64,000 nt of DNA from Aspidapion aeneum (taxonomy: Eukaryota > Arthropoda > Insecta > Coleoptera > Brentidae), in the NCBI GenBank assembly GCA_963576565.1, contig OY755042.1, positions 5,446,112 to 5,510,111 of the forward strand, written 5' to 3'. The notes beneath the pieces were generated by a model. The model saw only the letters and a list, made by a program, of their open reading frames with translations. It was not told the DNA's origin and made no database searches. Positions 1-11,086 of this stretch are shown here, in pieces. Every line of letters starts with the position of its first letter. Position 1 is the stretch's first letter. The position numbers were made by a program, and so were the translations under genes.

Positions 1-2003
1 AATTAGGCTACTGAAATGCCAAACATTGTTTTGAAATATTTGTTGTGTTTTAGCCATAACTTTTTTTTTATTTCTTGAATAAAATAATTTCGCGAAAAAC
101 TGCTAAGATACGGTTGTTAAAAATGCTTTAAAAAACCACCCCTCAAAATTTCGACACGTTCCGCTTTCTTGTTTTCTATTTCTATTAGAACAAAGATTTG
201 GGCAAAAAACGCGATATCAGTGTTGTCAAATGTTAAGTTTTCGGACGAAGTTTGCCCCCTTAAAGAGAAAAGTGTTTATCCACGCGATTTTAACCCAGAG
301 CTCCGAAACTCGCAGGTTGGCAATGCTGGTAACAATCGACCATCTAAGTTTTCCCTTCCTATTTAATAGTCTGTGGAATTTTTGACATTTTGTGGTTATA
401 ATCATATGTTTTTTTGTATTGTTGGTTTCGGGTGTTTTGTTAAAAAATATTATTTGGAAAAAACTTATTCAGTTTCTTCAGTTATTGTACTCTAGCCAGT
501 AAGTATCTACTATATGTATGATGAAAATAATTTGGCTACATTAAAATTAGCATGTAGTTCCAACTTTGTAAATTATTTCTGTTGTAAAGCTAGATAATTT
601 AAGAGATAAAATAAGTTAAAAGCAAATGGATTAATGTCTTTCATAATTCTGCATTTTTTAAGTTTATTTTTAAACTAATACACCTATTTTATTTTTGTTA
701 CAGGTCATGTCTTTACAAGGAAACCAAACAAACTTCTACATTTTAATAAAGAAATATCAATAAGGCACATCAACAAGAAATAATGGTACTAGTTTCTGAC
801 ACATCAACATGTTATCCCGAAATGACTTACACCCCCCTGTGCAGAGCAAGCAGAGGCTTCCTGGGTGACCAAAAAGTGTTTAAAAACCTTGATGTGATAT
901 ATTATTTATTCTGTAGCATATTTTTTTAAATATAAAAGTGCTCTAGCATGTTGCAATAATTTAAGTATTTTATTTTGATGTTACGTACTATATATATATA
1001 AACTTAATTGTTGATTATTTCTGATTCCTAAAATGCTGCTGTATAACAAAAGAACTTAATAGTCATTTTTCTGGGGCCGCCAAATAAAAATTTTAAAAAC
1101 TCAGTGTGTAAAATATACATTCACTTTTTATTTTGCATTTTTAAATATATATTAAAAGTTTTAAAATTATATACATAAATTAGTAATTATAATAAAACTG
1201 GTACACATATTGAGGAAGACATATGTGAGTGGCCTTTGCAGCCCTTCCGCTGCGACCGCCAGTGGGTCTATATTGTGACTCGGTACACATATTAGGTATA
1301 GCTCTAGTTGGTAGGTGGGATATTTATTGGGTGCTTTTCTATTAAACATGATCTTGCTCATAGAAAAAAGAATATTTATTTTTGGCTTGCTTGGTAGACT
1401 GCTCCCATGGCAAAAATCTCCATGTCTGTGGAGAATTCGGTCATCTCAGCCTCACACCATAAAAAGTATCACCGCTGGTGTTTTAAAATTTTCGGAGCAT
1501 CTTATTTAACACTAAAATTGAAGTACACAAGTTGAATGTTATGCTTTTGAGAAAAATCAACCAAAAAAAAATACAAAACACTTCAAAATAATTGGAAATT
1601 TTGACGTTAACCCAGAGCTAAATACGCTACCCTGCCGTTCGAGCGCGGGTCAAGTTAGCCTAGGGTTAACCCTCGAGTTTGCATTTAACCTTGGATGGAT
1701 AAACACGTTTGACAACTTTAACCCAGGGCTATCTTTAACTCGAGGGGTAACCGTCCATTGATAAACCGGCCCTAAGAAATCCGTGTGGTTTTCCCCCATC
1801 GCTGCTGGATTATAATATAAGGATTTTCTTTTCACCTCAACGACACATTTTGCTTAAGACGTTGTACATTATTAATTTACGTATTTTAATTACACATTTT
1901 AATTTCGATATGCTGTAAAAAATACGATCGAAAAATTAGTACCTTGTAATCATAAAGTTTTTCTTGCTGTTATTGAATTTTCGTGCAACTGTTGTAATTT
2001 AGA
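1..2003. other. No gene recognised; possible degraded transposon ends
   Basis: I see no convincing coding sequence. The stretch is AT-rich, but 1605-1776 is a distinctly GC-richer block that reads like a transposon end (reverse strand begins GGGCCGGTTTATCAATGG). The phrase TTAACCCAGAGCT occurs near 290 and again near 1610, and GTGTTTATCCA near 270 and, reversed, near 1700. This suggests the two flanks are related ends of one old element. No target duplication was found, so this stays a guess. Confidence 0.3.
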
Positions 2004-2090
2004 ATTTGCGGACGATCTCATAGTTTATAAGAAAGTGGACGTACCGGAGAAGTGCGGGGTGCTTCAAAGGGACTTTAACCCATTAAGCAC
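2004..2090 (+). pseudogene. LINE reverse transcriptase scrap (FADD motif)
   Basis: A short in-frame stretch encodes EFADDLIVYKKVD, the region around the F/YADD catalytic aspartates of non-LTR reverse transcriptases, followed by CGVLQRDFN, typical of the segment after that motif in jockey-type elements. Nothing recognisable precedes or follows it, so it is a dead fragment of some 30 codons. Seen: the motif. Inferred: the family. Confidence 0.5.
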
Positions 2091-3480
2091 AAAATCGGAA
2101 AAAACGTTAAATAAATGTTGAAAAAAAAAAGTTTTTTTTTCAAGCACAAATGTGTGTTAAAATTATGTCAACTTTTGACATTAAAAAAACATGTTGAAAC
2201 TCCTAACGAAAATTTCATGTAAAAGCATTACCAAAAATATATTTCTTAATAACATTAAGAAACCAATATTTAAAAAACCATAATTTTATTAACATTTATA
2301 ATAATACCATCAATATATGGTTATTTTTATAATGTTTTTCCTAGATCTCATTTCTAACGTAGAATTTAAGATATATGAAGCTAATAAATGTTTTGTTTTT
2401 TAAACATTAAAAAAATTATACTATAGAGGGCGCTGCCGCATAGTTCCACTACCAGAACGGGCCATCGCCATTTTTAGTTGCATTTCGCTGCGAGTTCATC
2501 GAGTCGGTAGCAGATACGCTTTGTGAAATTTTGGTTAAAAGATTTACCTTTTGTATAAACAAACATGGCAAATTAAAAGCACAATTATTAATAATGATAT
2601 TGAATACATATTTGGATACGAATATACACCAGTTGTGTGGAAAATATGGTATAGTTAAAGAATAACAAATATGTATGCAATGATTTAAATGAAGCATCAC
2701 AAAATTAGGTAAGAAAAGTAAACAAAAGTAAAAAAATTGTTTTGTATGGAATATCGCATACCTACGATACAGTTAATCAGACAGGGAATGCCACAATTTA
2801 CCGCGAATGATTAGCCGCCGGACCTTAAGCCGCGTATTCATTTGAGGCAGAACTCGCAAGTCTCGCAGCGGGACCAAACGAATGCCTCGGCACGGGACCC
2901 CAACCGATCAGAGTGCGAATTTCAAACGAGCATTCAGTTGAATATTGTTTGCCTTGTATTCACTTGAGCATTAATGACAACGAGAGCGAGGCACTTACTA
3001 CAAAATTATTGTTTACATATAATTTCAAATTTTATTTTCAGAAGCTACGGATCCGAATTTCCTTTACTGAGTGTCGAGTTCACGAAAACCTCAACGGACT
3101 CTTGCTGCTCTGCTTTTCCAAAATAGAAGAATTTTATTTAGATTATTTAAGTTACCTTATCTTTAAAGATATTTGAAAAAAATACATTTTTTCATTGTTA
3201 AAAAAACATTTATCTTTTTCACTGTTAAAAATCAATATTTTTTTAACGTTTGAAAAACACTTTAAAAAAACGTTATAAAAACATAAGATTATTTTTCTAA
3301 CGTCAGAAAACGGGTTATTAAGCTTTTTTTTCACTATGAATATGATGTTTGAACTAATATCCAACCGAACGTTATGATTTTAAATTAAACATTATTTTGA
3401 CATTATTAAAATGTTTTTGTGTTTAGTGGGAATTCAATATACGAATGGTGTCTCAAAAACAATTTGCATCTAAATATACT
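2091..3480. other. AT-rich intergenic sequence without a recognised gene
   Basis: It contains homopolymer-rich A/T tracts (2100-2400 and 3160-3330) and a GC-richer patch at about 2780-2990. Short reading frames here have no recognisable motif. No repeat boundaries could be fixed. Confidence 0.4.
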
Positions 3481-3494
3481 ACTACTACTACTAT

Positions 3495-4330
3495 GTCGGT
3501 TTAGAACGTTTTTCTACGTTGTCCGACGCCTATTCTCCACCTCCTTCGATCCTGACAATCATCTTCTATCAGATTCTTTTGACTCATTGATCTTTGGATT
3601 GACTGTTGCCATTCTAGTTTAGGACGTCCTCTTTTTCTGCGCCCTACTGGTTGCCACTCTAGGACCTGTTTTGGTAATCTTTCGTCGTTCATCCGTTGTA
3701 CATGGCCGTACCATATCAATTGCCTTTTAGTGATGTCATCCGTTATGCTTCCCTCGATTCCCATTCTTTCTTTTATGATCTCATTTCTTATGTGATCTAA
3801 TCTAGATATTCTCATTGATCTTCTTATTGCATCCATTTCGACACTTTCCATTTTTGTTTTGTATTTTTCTGTTACGCGACAAGTCTCTATTCCATACAAC
3901 AGCGTGCTTTTTACCATTGTTTCATATATGTTAAATTTTACATTCTTTCTTATCTCTCTGCTCCATAAAATACTGTTAAGACATCCAATAACCTTTTTTG
4001 CTTTTACTATTCTTTTTTCCAATTCTTTACAGTCTGTTCCTGTCTTATCAAATGTGACACCCAAGTATACATACTCATTGCATGGAGATATTGTTTGTCC
4101 ATTGTCTAGTTCTAACTCACTGGATTCGTTTCCAATACATAAGTACTGTGTCTTGTCCATGTTCACTGTTAGTCCCCACTTTTGGTATTCTTCCGTTAAT
4201 TTTCTCATCATATACTCCATGTCTTCTTTATCATTAGCTAGAATTACTTGGTCGTCAGCAAACTGTAGTGTGTATATAGTAAATCGGTCGTTAAGTTGTA
4301 TTCCTATGCCGTGCACTTTACGTTTATCTA
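3495..4330 (-). CDS. 5'-truncated LINE: reverse transcriptase C-terminal part
   Basis: A 271-codon frame (3501-4316) is open on the minus strand. It starts just before the catalytic motif (TLQFADDQVILA), continues with the palm/thumb phrases GLTVNMDKTQYL and YVYLGVTFD, and ends with WYGHVQRMNDERLPKQ and RRKRGRP, the typical tail of RTE-like non-LTR elements. The fingers and endonuclease are missing, so this is a 5'-truncated copy and the first Met is not a true start. Downstream on the minus strand lies a short (TAC)n-type tail at about 3478-3492, consistent with elements that end in microsatellites rather than poly(A). It is related to the fragments near 26.5, 28 and 49 kb but is a different subfamily. 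Clade assignment is uncertain. Confidence 0.75.
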
Positions 4331-4591
4331 AATATATCCAAGTGTAAAGTCATGACCACACATTTAAACATCTAGGCATTGAATGTAACTCGGAATTTAC
4401 TTAGCCATCTAGATATGACCATCTCAAAAGCAACAAAAATGTACTAGATGTGTACAGGATTTTTCAAACATAAAAGCCATAAAAACTTTATACTTTGCAT
4501 TCGTTCGATCTCAGTAAGAATATGGGTCTATTTTATGGTCCCCTGGTTATATTTCTTTCAACGGCGATTTTTGAAATATCTCTTTTTAAAG

Positions 4592-5727
4592 AGTGAAGGT
4601 ATACCTACCTCAAGGCATACCCCAAATCGATTTTCAAATTCGGTTTAAAATAAACTCCCTAGAGATGCGTCGCCTGTATTCGAGTCAAATATTGCTCTAT
4701 AAAGTCATGTATAACATGATTGATGACATTCAAATTTTGGAAAGACTAAAATTTAGGATTCCTCGTTCAATTTTTTCTAGACAAAATCAAACTTTTTACT
4801 TTGACAAACCAAGAACAAAGAACCTTAAACATTAGCCTTTATATCAATTCTGCGAATACTCAAACCTTATATCGTTTAAAATAGATATATTTAACTGTAG
4901 TCAACGCGACCTCTACAATATTATTCTTCAATCAGAATTAGTTATTTAAAGCAGGGCTATCAAAATGGACGGGCCACGATCCTCCACTTTGTTGACGTCA
5001 CATCTGGGGCTGATTTTTTTTTGATGGTCACGTTACGACACAGCTGATTGTCTTTAAAATATTGAAGTTGGAATGACGTTTCATGGATATTTGATTTTTT
5101 TTTAATGAAGCCGTTTTTGAGATTGTTTTTACTTTATTCTGGCAGAACAATTTTTTTTAAATGTATAGTAAGCCCTAATTTTTCATAGCCGCTTCATTAG
5201 CTCACACAAAAATTAAGTTTAAAGCAGAAGCGAATGTGACAATCACATATGACAAAGTCAAATACATGTCAAATATAACAGTTGGCATGTGGTACATGGC
5301 GGGTAATTTGAATTTAAAATAAGGAATGCTAAATCTTGAAGATTTTAACCTTTTAATCATGTTGCTTCCTTACAAACCTTTGGTGGAATATCGGGATGGT
5401 GTCTGAGAATATTTGACTGAAATTTTGCGGAAATCTGTAGTGCCATTTTGGAAATATCATAAAAAAACGTCTGACCTCCCATAAGACCCAATGTAAAATT
5501 CAGCCCCGGGAGAACAGCTGATTTTTTCAGGGTCGTGGCCTCTATTTTTGTGTTGGCCTTGTTTAAAGATTAACTTTATGTATAAGATTTATCGATGTGC
5601 CAGTGCAAAGTTAACTAAATTATCAATATTATAAGTCATTAGTTTTTAAGTTTAGGTAGTATGACCTTGTAATTGGAAATTATTCTGTAAGGCAGTTTTT
5701 TCAAATAAAAATTAAAAAAAAAAAAAG
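4592..5727 (+). pseudogene. LINE 3' end (jockey-like) with poly(A), split by a MITE
   Basis: Residues encoded from about 4592 include FKINSLEMRRLYSSQ, LLYKVMYNMIDD and LKFRIPR, then, after a stop, SPLYQFCEYSN. This is the C-terminal region of jockey/CR1-type reverse transcriptases. The frame upstream (around 4560-4640) is shifted relative to this. The coding part ends near 4950, is interrupted by the 610-bp MITE at 4952-5561, and continues as 3' untranslated sequence to AAATAAAAATT and an A-run at about 5715-5727, the probable poly(A) tail. It is therefore an old truncated insertion that served as the MITE's target. Confidence 0.65.
4952..5561 (-). mobile_element. 610-bp MITE, copy 1, with 7-bp target duplication
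   Basis: The element begins CAGGGCTATCAAAATGGACG and ends, read in reverse, CAAGGCCAACACAAAAATAG. These imperfect terminal inverted repeats share GGCCACGA. TTTAAAG occurs at 4945-4951 and again at 5562-5568, immediately outside both ends. Two other copies lie at 21828-23159 and 41694-42303 in the opposite orientation; copy 3 is also 610 bp. No coding capacity is seen. It is a non-autonomous class II element; the superfamily is not clear, because 7-bp duplications are unusual. Confidence 0.85.
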
Positions 5728-5749
5728 GTTTTAGGGTTCAAAGGTTGTT

Positions 5750-6113
5750 TTAAAATTTATAAATAAATAATAATAATAAAAAGGTCTTTATTTTGCAGCA
5801 AAAAATACAATTTTACTTAAAATTTTAATTCTAAATTCACCTAAAAGGAAAAATATGCCGGAAAAAAGCCGGAGATCAGTAATCTATCTTGAGTAACAAG
5901 ATAGGCTCTGAATTAAATCTCAAGCTAAAGAAAAAATATATAATAAACAGTTTTCTTGTCATCAGTATTTTTAAATTTCAACTGGTTTCTTGTGATAAAC
6001 AGAAGAATAATCTTAAATACCTAACTAACCTACCTAAATAAGTATGTACCTATAATATAGAAATAAGAGCGATAAGTACGACTATTGAAAAAAATTTATA
6101 TTTATTATATATA

Positions 6114-6181
<68 letters not shown>

Positions 6182-6500
6182 CTTAAAAAAAAATTATAAT
6201 TGTTGAATAAATGTTTTTTTAACCTTTTTTTAAATCCTGGTAAATTTTTACTTTTGATAGGATCAGGGATTGATTTATACATCTTAGAAACTTGGTAACT
6301 AAAGCTATGTTTCAAAAATTCTAATCTATATTTTGTTATAAGTATCTTATTGATATTGCGCAAGTTACGATTATGTACATTTCTATTATAAAAGATTTTA
6401 GCGAATAAGTATGAAGCTAACTTATTTTTAATTATTTTGTGAAAAAGACAAGCCGAAGATAAAATTCTACGCTTTGTCATATTAAGCCAATTATCTTTTA
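5750..6500 (-). pseudogene. LINE 3' fragment (CR1/jockey-like)
   Basis: On the minus strand 6180-6499 encodes KDNWLNMTKRRILSSACLF, then ASYLFAKIFYNRNVHNRN and later MYKSIPDPIKS, a typical C-terminal end of a non-LTR reverse transcriptase. The frame then runs into the (TA)n tract at 6105-6179. The rest down to about 5750 looks like its 3' untranslated region, ending in an (AATAAT)-like tail at 5757-5780 as read on the plus strand. The 5' side is cut at 6501 by a partial copy of the microsatellite-bearing element. Confidence 0.6.
6105..6179. repeat. (TA)n microsatellite
   Basis: Nearly uninterrupted TA dinucleotides. The apparent Ile-Tyr tail of the minus-strand frame here is an artefact of this repeat. 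Confidence 0.95.
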
Positions 6501-6712
6501 TGTCGCGCCGTCTGTATGTCTGTCTGTAATGACCAACACGCGTAACTCAAAAGGCCCGATTTTAATGAAATTTCGTACCTAAGTTAGGTTTTGGCTCTAG
6601 ATGGTCCCATTTAAAAATGAATAAAATCCAATGCATCTAAGCCAAAAAAAAGGGTGCGGATAGAATCGTGTAAGCTTAGGTGCTCATAAGTTGGCAGAGT
6701 ATTTCATAGTTT
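6501..6712 (-). mobile_element. Partial copy of the microsatellite-bearing element family
   Basis: It contains the family core, CCGTCTGTATGTCTGTCTGT, then CGTAACTCAAAA, ATTTTAATGAAATTTCGTAC, GATGGTCCCATTTAAAAATG, and the family end GGCAGAGTATTT. Compared with the fuller copies at 11087-12458, 21867-22580 and 29301-30527, it lacks one terminal palindrome and the internal minisatellite. It truncates the LINE at 5750-6500. Confidence 0.6.
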
Positions 6713-7183
6713 GTTAGTTCGGTAGGTAGGTTATAAGTTGAAGAAGCCTAATCCGGCCCTGAATAGAACACTAACTTTATTTAAGCTAAAATCGATTTCA
6801 ACTTTCTAAAACTAGCTCAAAACTAATAAATTAACTTTTTTCCTGATCAAAACATACCTGTGTTTTACCTGCATATTGAATTTTGTTAATTGTTTTAAGA
6901 AAAATCATCATAAAATATATTCTAATAAAATTTATTAATTTTATAGAGTGACTACTATTCTAGATTTTCTGTGGGTAAAACCATTGCTTAAATAGACCTA
7001 GTTATTCGACCGATAAGTAAGACGAAGAAACTATTTAAATAAAGAGGGAAAGATTCGCTATTTAACGACATCACAAAAAAATAGGTAGTTTGCGGAACTA
7101 CTATAAGCGATTGTCTCTCAATATATTTGTAACCAACGTTGAATTAAACCTGTTAGATGGCGCTAGTTTGCCTTAACTTCCGT

Positions 7184-7358
7184 CAATGATTACACAACTT
7201 CCTTCTAGATAGGCAACCCAACAAGCTTAATAACAGCAGCGTACAGATCTCTGTCGAATATTCATGTAGTTCCAATGATGACACGGCAGAGCCATCTGTC
7301 CGCTGCTGTTATTAAGCTTGATGGGTTGCCTATCTAGAAGGAAGTTGTGTAATCATTG
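7184..7358. repeat. Near-perfect hairpin, 58-nt arms, 59-nt loop
   Basis: 7184-7241 and 7301-7358 are reverse complements with one mismatch in 58 positions (ACAAG against ATCAAG context). The arm starts CAATGATTACACAACTTCC and ends AATAACAGCAGCG. A transcript of either strand would fold into a long double-stranded stem. No target duplication or coding sequence was seen. It may be a small foldback MITE or an inverted duplication. Confidence 0.9.
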
Positions 7359-7359
7359 C

Positions 7360-8040
7360 TTTCGTGGCATGTTTCAAATGGAACTGAGCATTTTCAGTTT
7401 AAAGTTAAATGAACTTGTAGATAATCACATGTTATTTTAAAGGCAATGGTAATTTTATGAATTTTAAATTAGAAAAGTGATCATAGGAACTAAGGGTGGT
7501 GAGGACCTGTCCTTAATTATGTAACGCTAAAATTCCGAAGTTTTGACTTCTCCCCCTACAATATTACGTAACGTTTGCTATTACGCCCCCCCCCCTACTT
7601 ATATATATATTTTTTTATACTTTTACACTAAATGTTTATTAGTTTTTACGTAAATTATATAAATTGGCAGGGGGTCAAAAAATTAGCAAGTGTTCTTTAT
7701 TTTTAATTTTATCGATTTTTTTTTTAAATTGCGGTTTCACGCTGAAACAGTAGAATAAACTGAAATATCTCAAAAACTACTTATACCAGTATGTACCATG
7801 ATATATGGCTTATTGGAAAGACCTTTTAAAGACACTTCTCAGTGTATCACTTGGCAGACCTTTTATAAAAAATTATTTATAGAATTTATGGAAAAAAAAA
7901 TTATTTTCCCAAAAATACCTTTTTCTATTTTTTTCATCATTGCTTAGATATTCGCAAAATTTCAAGATGGAGAATTCATGGGATGAGGGTGAAAAAAGAT
8001 AGTATGAAAAGTATACACTGAGGTCACGTAGGTTGGAACA
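7360..8040. other. No gene; repeat-like sequence
   Basis: Around 7525-7620 there is the phrase ATTACGTAACG with a C-run (CCCCCCCCCCTAC), a composition I associate with interspersed repeats in insects, but no boundaries can be set. The rest is AT-rich without recognisable motifs. Confidence 0.3.
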
Positions 8041-8042
8041 TA

Positions 8043-8229
8043 CAGTCGAACCTCTATAACTCGAACCCTAAGGGACAACCAAATCAGTTTGAGTTATGGA
8101 GAGTTTGAGTTATAGAAATTCGAGTTAAAAAGGTTAAAATACATATAAAAAAAGTACAGGGGCCACTTAAAAGGTTCGAGTTGTAGAGAGGTTTGAGTTA
8201 TAGAGGTTCGAGTTAGAGAGGTTCGACTG
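8043..8229. mobile_element. Pogo/Tigger-type MITE with TA duplication
   Basis: A 187-bp element with terminal inverted repeats CAGTCGAACCTCTATAACTC and, reversed at the other end, CAGTCGAACCTCTCTAACTC. It is flanked on both sides by TA (8041-8042 and 8230-8231). Internal sequence repeats the GTTCGAGTTATAGAG theme. Terminal CAGT and TA targets are typical of the Tc1/mariner-pogo group. It has no coding capacity. Confidence 0.85.
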
Positions 8230-8446
8230 TATATATTGGTAGAGCTACTTAAAGCTCTCGACAACAAATTCCACTGTTCCTCAACAAGTAATTAGCATTT
8301 AAATTCTCATCTATATTTTTTTGTCCAGCACCAGTCCAGTATGTACTGGAACCTTTGAAAACCTTTTCTGGGCTTTCAGAATAGTAGTATCTCAAAAACT
8401 AATAAAACGATTTTTGAAAATAACTCATTGTAAGGTGAATCAAAAT

Positions 8447-8494
8447 AAGGTCACTAGATCACGAAGTTCCTTAAATTCGTGATCTAGTGACCTT
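8447..8494. repeat. Perfect 19-bp stem hairpin
   Basis: 8447-8465 (AAGGTCACTAGATCACGAA) is followed after a 10-nt loop by its exact reverse complement at 8476-8494. It is too short to classify; it may be the remains of a palindromic element or a small inverted duplication. Confidence 0.8.
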
Positions 8495-8826
8495 AAATCC
8501 AAAGACCTTTAAAGCACGGTGCCACTCGACCTATGGTCCTCATACAAATAAAAGAGGTTAAAATTACCCCACGCAGGATGCCAAAGTTGCAAAAATATGT
8601 CTCCCTTGCAAAAGATCAACGTATCCGAGCGTTTCGCATCCAACCCACCAATGTATAAAAAGTGTTGAAAGATTGTAACAACATAAACTTATTTTTTACT
8701 ATACAAATTCAAAAATTTGGCACCAGGCTACAACGCGCGTATCATAGACATGCGTAATAACACACTCTCGTTGCCGGGCTTAGAGCAAGTACATGTGTGT
8801 AATTTACGAAACTAAAAACTCAATTT

Positions 8827-9714
8827 AAACAAGATGTCGTGGCTAATCGGGTAAAAAAATAAGGTTCATATGTTTCTCTAGTATTTTTCACCTTACATTT
8901 CTAGTGAGAAAACAAAACCATGTACCCAATAAAAAGCGCCATCTACTTTCATCGATCGATGATATAGCAGATTTACACGCCTGCTGCTGTTTTAGTTTCT
9001 CTCGTACTTCGGCGCTTCTTGGAGCTTCTTGTTAGTTACATGGTTTTATTTTCTCACTAGAAATGTAAGGTGAGAGACAAAACCGTATACTTAATTTGGC
9101 AAGGGTTACATTGACCAAGCAGTGTTCTGAGGAGTCCCATAAGGACGAAACAGTTAACTGTCAACACCATTTAGATGTCGATTACATCTTGGACCCCCGT
9201 AAGGTTAAGCTTTCGAGCTACCCACGGAAAATTTTTATTAATATTTGGCTTTAAACTCCATTGACAGACGCGATGCCGACGTCTTGATAGCGGAACAAAC
9301 GCAATTAGCGTTGATCTGATCTAGAAAGGCAATGTGTGTCGTAGGTCACGTGATAGATTTTTTCTTTCAATCGATACTTTCATCGATCGATGATATAGCA
9401 GTTTTACTCGCCTGCTTCTGTTTTAGTTTCTCTCGTACTTCGGTAGATGGTGCTTCTTGTTGGGTACATGGTTTTGTTTTCTCACTAGAAATGTAAGGTG
9501 AGAGCCAAAACCGTATACTTCATTTAGCAAGAGTGTCACATTGACCAAGCAGTGTTCTGAGGAGTCCCATAAGGACGAAACAGTTAACTGTCAACACTTA
9601 TTAGGTGTCCTTTAGAACTTGGACCCCCGTGAGGTTAAGCTACCCACGGAAAAATACTAGAGAAACAAAAAAAACCCTTATTTTTTTACCCGATTAGCCA
9701 CGAAAACTTGTTTG
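8827..9714. mobile_element. Foldback-type element, copy i (CTTGTTTG family)
   Basis: Ends are inverted: AACAAGATGTCGTGGCTAAT on the left and, reversed on the right, CAAACAAGTTTTCGTGGC; both continue as CGGGTAAAAAAATAAGG. Inside, a block of about 280 bp occurs twice (about 8950-9230 and 9365-9650). It carries CTCTCGTACTTCGG, GAGGAGTCCCATAAGGACG and the palindrome ACAGTTAACTGT. Related copies are at 17412-19830 and 37179-37969. No coding frame is seen. Confidence 0.75.
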
Positions 9715-9950
9715 AATTTTAATTTACGGGTACTAAATTTTAAATTTTTTTAAAAACACAAAATTTCTCCTAAAAACAGCATAAAATTATACAATCCAGC
9801 ACCTCAGTTAAGTCACAATAAAAAAAAAACTGAGCTAATATATTTTTATACAGTATAAATACCAAACCTTAATATGGTAAACAGTTTTAAGTCTATAGTT
9901 CCATAGTTTCCGTGATATATGTCGATACACAGTGTTAAGTTCTACATGGG
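9715..9950. other. Spacer without recognised features
   Basis: AT-rich. The first 40 bases (ATTTACGGGTACTAAATTTT) resemble the sequence flanking the other foldback copies, so the true element end may lie a little further out than drawn. Confidence 0.3.
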
Positions 9951-10927
9951 TTTGGGGGTACAGCTACTTTGTACAGTTATTAGTTTATGAAAAATAAAGT
10001 TAGTCACATCAAAATCATAATTTATAAAATATTTTTTTTATTTTCTGAAACATGATGTCGTTTTTTAATAACAACAACAATAATTTTAAAAAATGGATCT
10101 GACACCTTCCTAGCTAGCCTATTATCACACTTCAAGTGAAGCCATGATAATCTATTAGCCTTGAAAACAGTTTTTGTAAATATCTCAGAAACTAAAGCTC
10201 CTAAGCTTTCGAAAAAACCGTCTTTAATTAGGCATGTGCCAGAATCATTTCTTTCTAATTTATGAAAGTAACGTAGTATTCATACATGATTAAAAACTTT
10301 ATGTTTAACAAAAATAACGCTTCCCTAACAAGAACAACTAGGTCTTATAAACGGCTGTACGCGCCTGCTGGCGCCATTTTTTTTATTTAGCAAAATGTAG
10401 ATCATTAAAATATACAGAATTAGGTGGGATATTTGGGGGTACAGCTACTTTGTACAGTTATTAGTTTATGAAAAATAAAGTTCGTCACATCAAAATCATA
10501 ATTTATAAAATATTTTTTTTATTTTGTGAAACATGATGTCGTTTTTTAATAACAACAACAATAATTTAAAAAAATGAATCCCTGGCAGATCTGACACCTT
10601 CCTAGCTAGCCTATTATCACACTTCGAGTGAAGCCATGATAATCTATTAGCCTTGAAAACAGTTTTTGTAAATATCTCAGAAACTAAAGCTCCTAAGCTT
10701 TCGAAAAAACCGTCTTTAATTAGGCATGTGCCAGAATCATTTCTTTCTAATTTATGAAAGTAACGTAGTATTCATACATGATTAAAAACTTTATGTTTAA
10801 CAAAAATAACGCTTCCCTAACAAGAACAACTAGGTCTTATAAATGGCTGTACGCGCCTGCTGGCGCTATTTTTTTTATTTAGCAAAATGTAGATCATTAA
10901 AATATACAGAATTAGGTGGGATATTTG
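9951..10927. repeat. Direct tandem duplication of a roughly 485-bp unit
   Basis: The unit 9951-10431, starting TTTGGGGGTACAGCTACTTT, is repeated almost unchanged at 10432-10927. The second copy differs mainly by a 12-base insertion (near TCCCTGGCAGATC) and a few substitutions. Both copies end with GAATTAGGTGGGATATTTGG, which on the minus strand reads as transposase coding sequence (PNIPPNSV). The duplication therefore involved the edge of the neighbouring DDE pseudogene. A related, diverged segment (GGCTAGCTAGGAAGGT) lies at 14745-14765. Confidence 0.9.
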
Positions 10928-11086
10928 GCAAAAGCTTTTCCGTTATCCATTTATTGAAATTTCCATAGTTCATCTGCCCGTGGTAATCATCGGTGCTTAA
11001 TCCAGCTTTAAATATTAGTTATTAATCTACCTGTTGAGGATATATTTTGTACCACTCTGATAATCTCGTCTCTTTGCCAACATTTT

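Noticed and set aside
6082..6180. Extension of the minus-strand LINE frame into an Ile-Tyr repeat
   Set aside because: It is the (TA)n tract, not protein.
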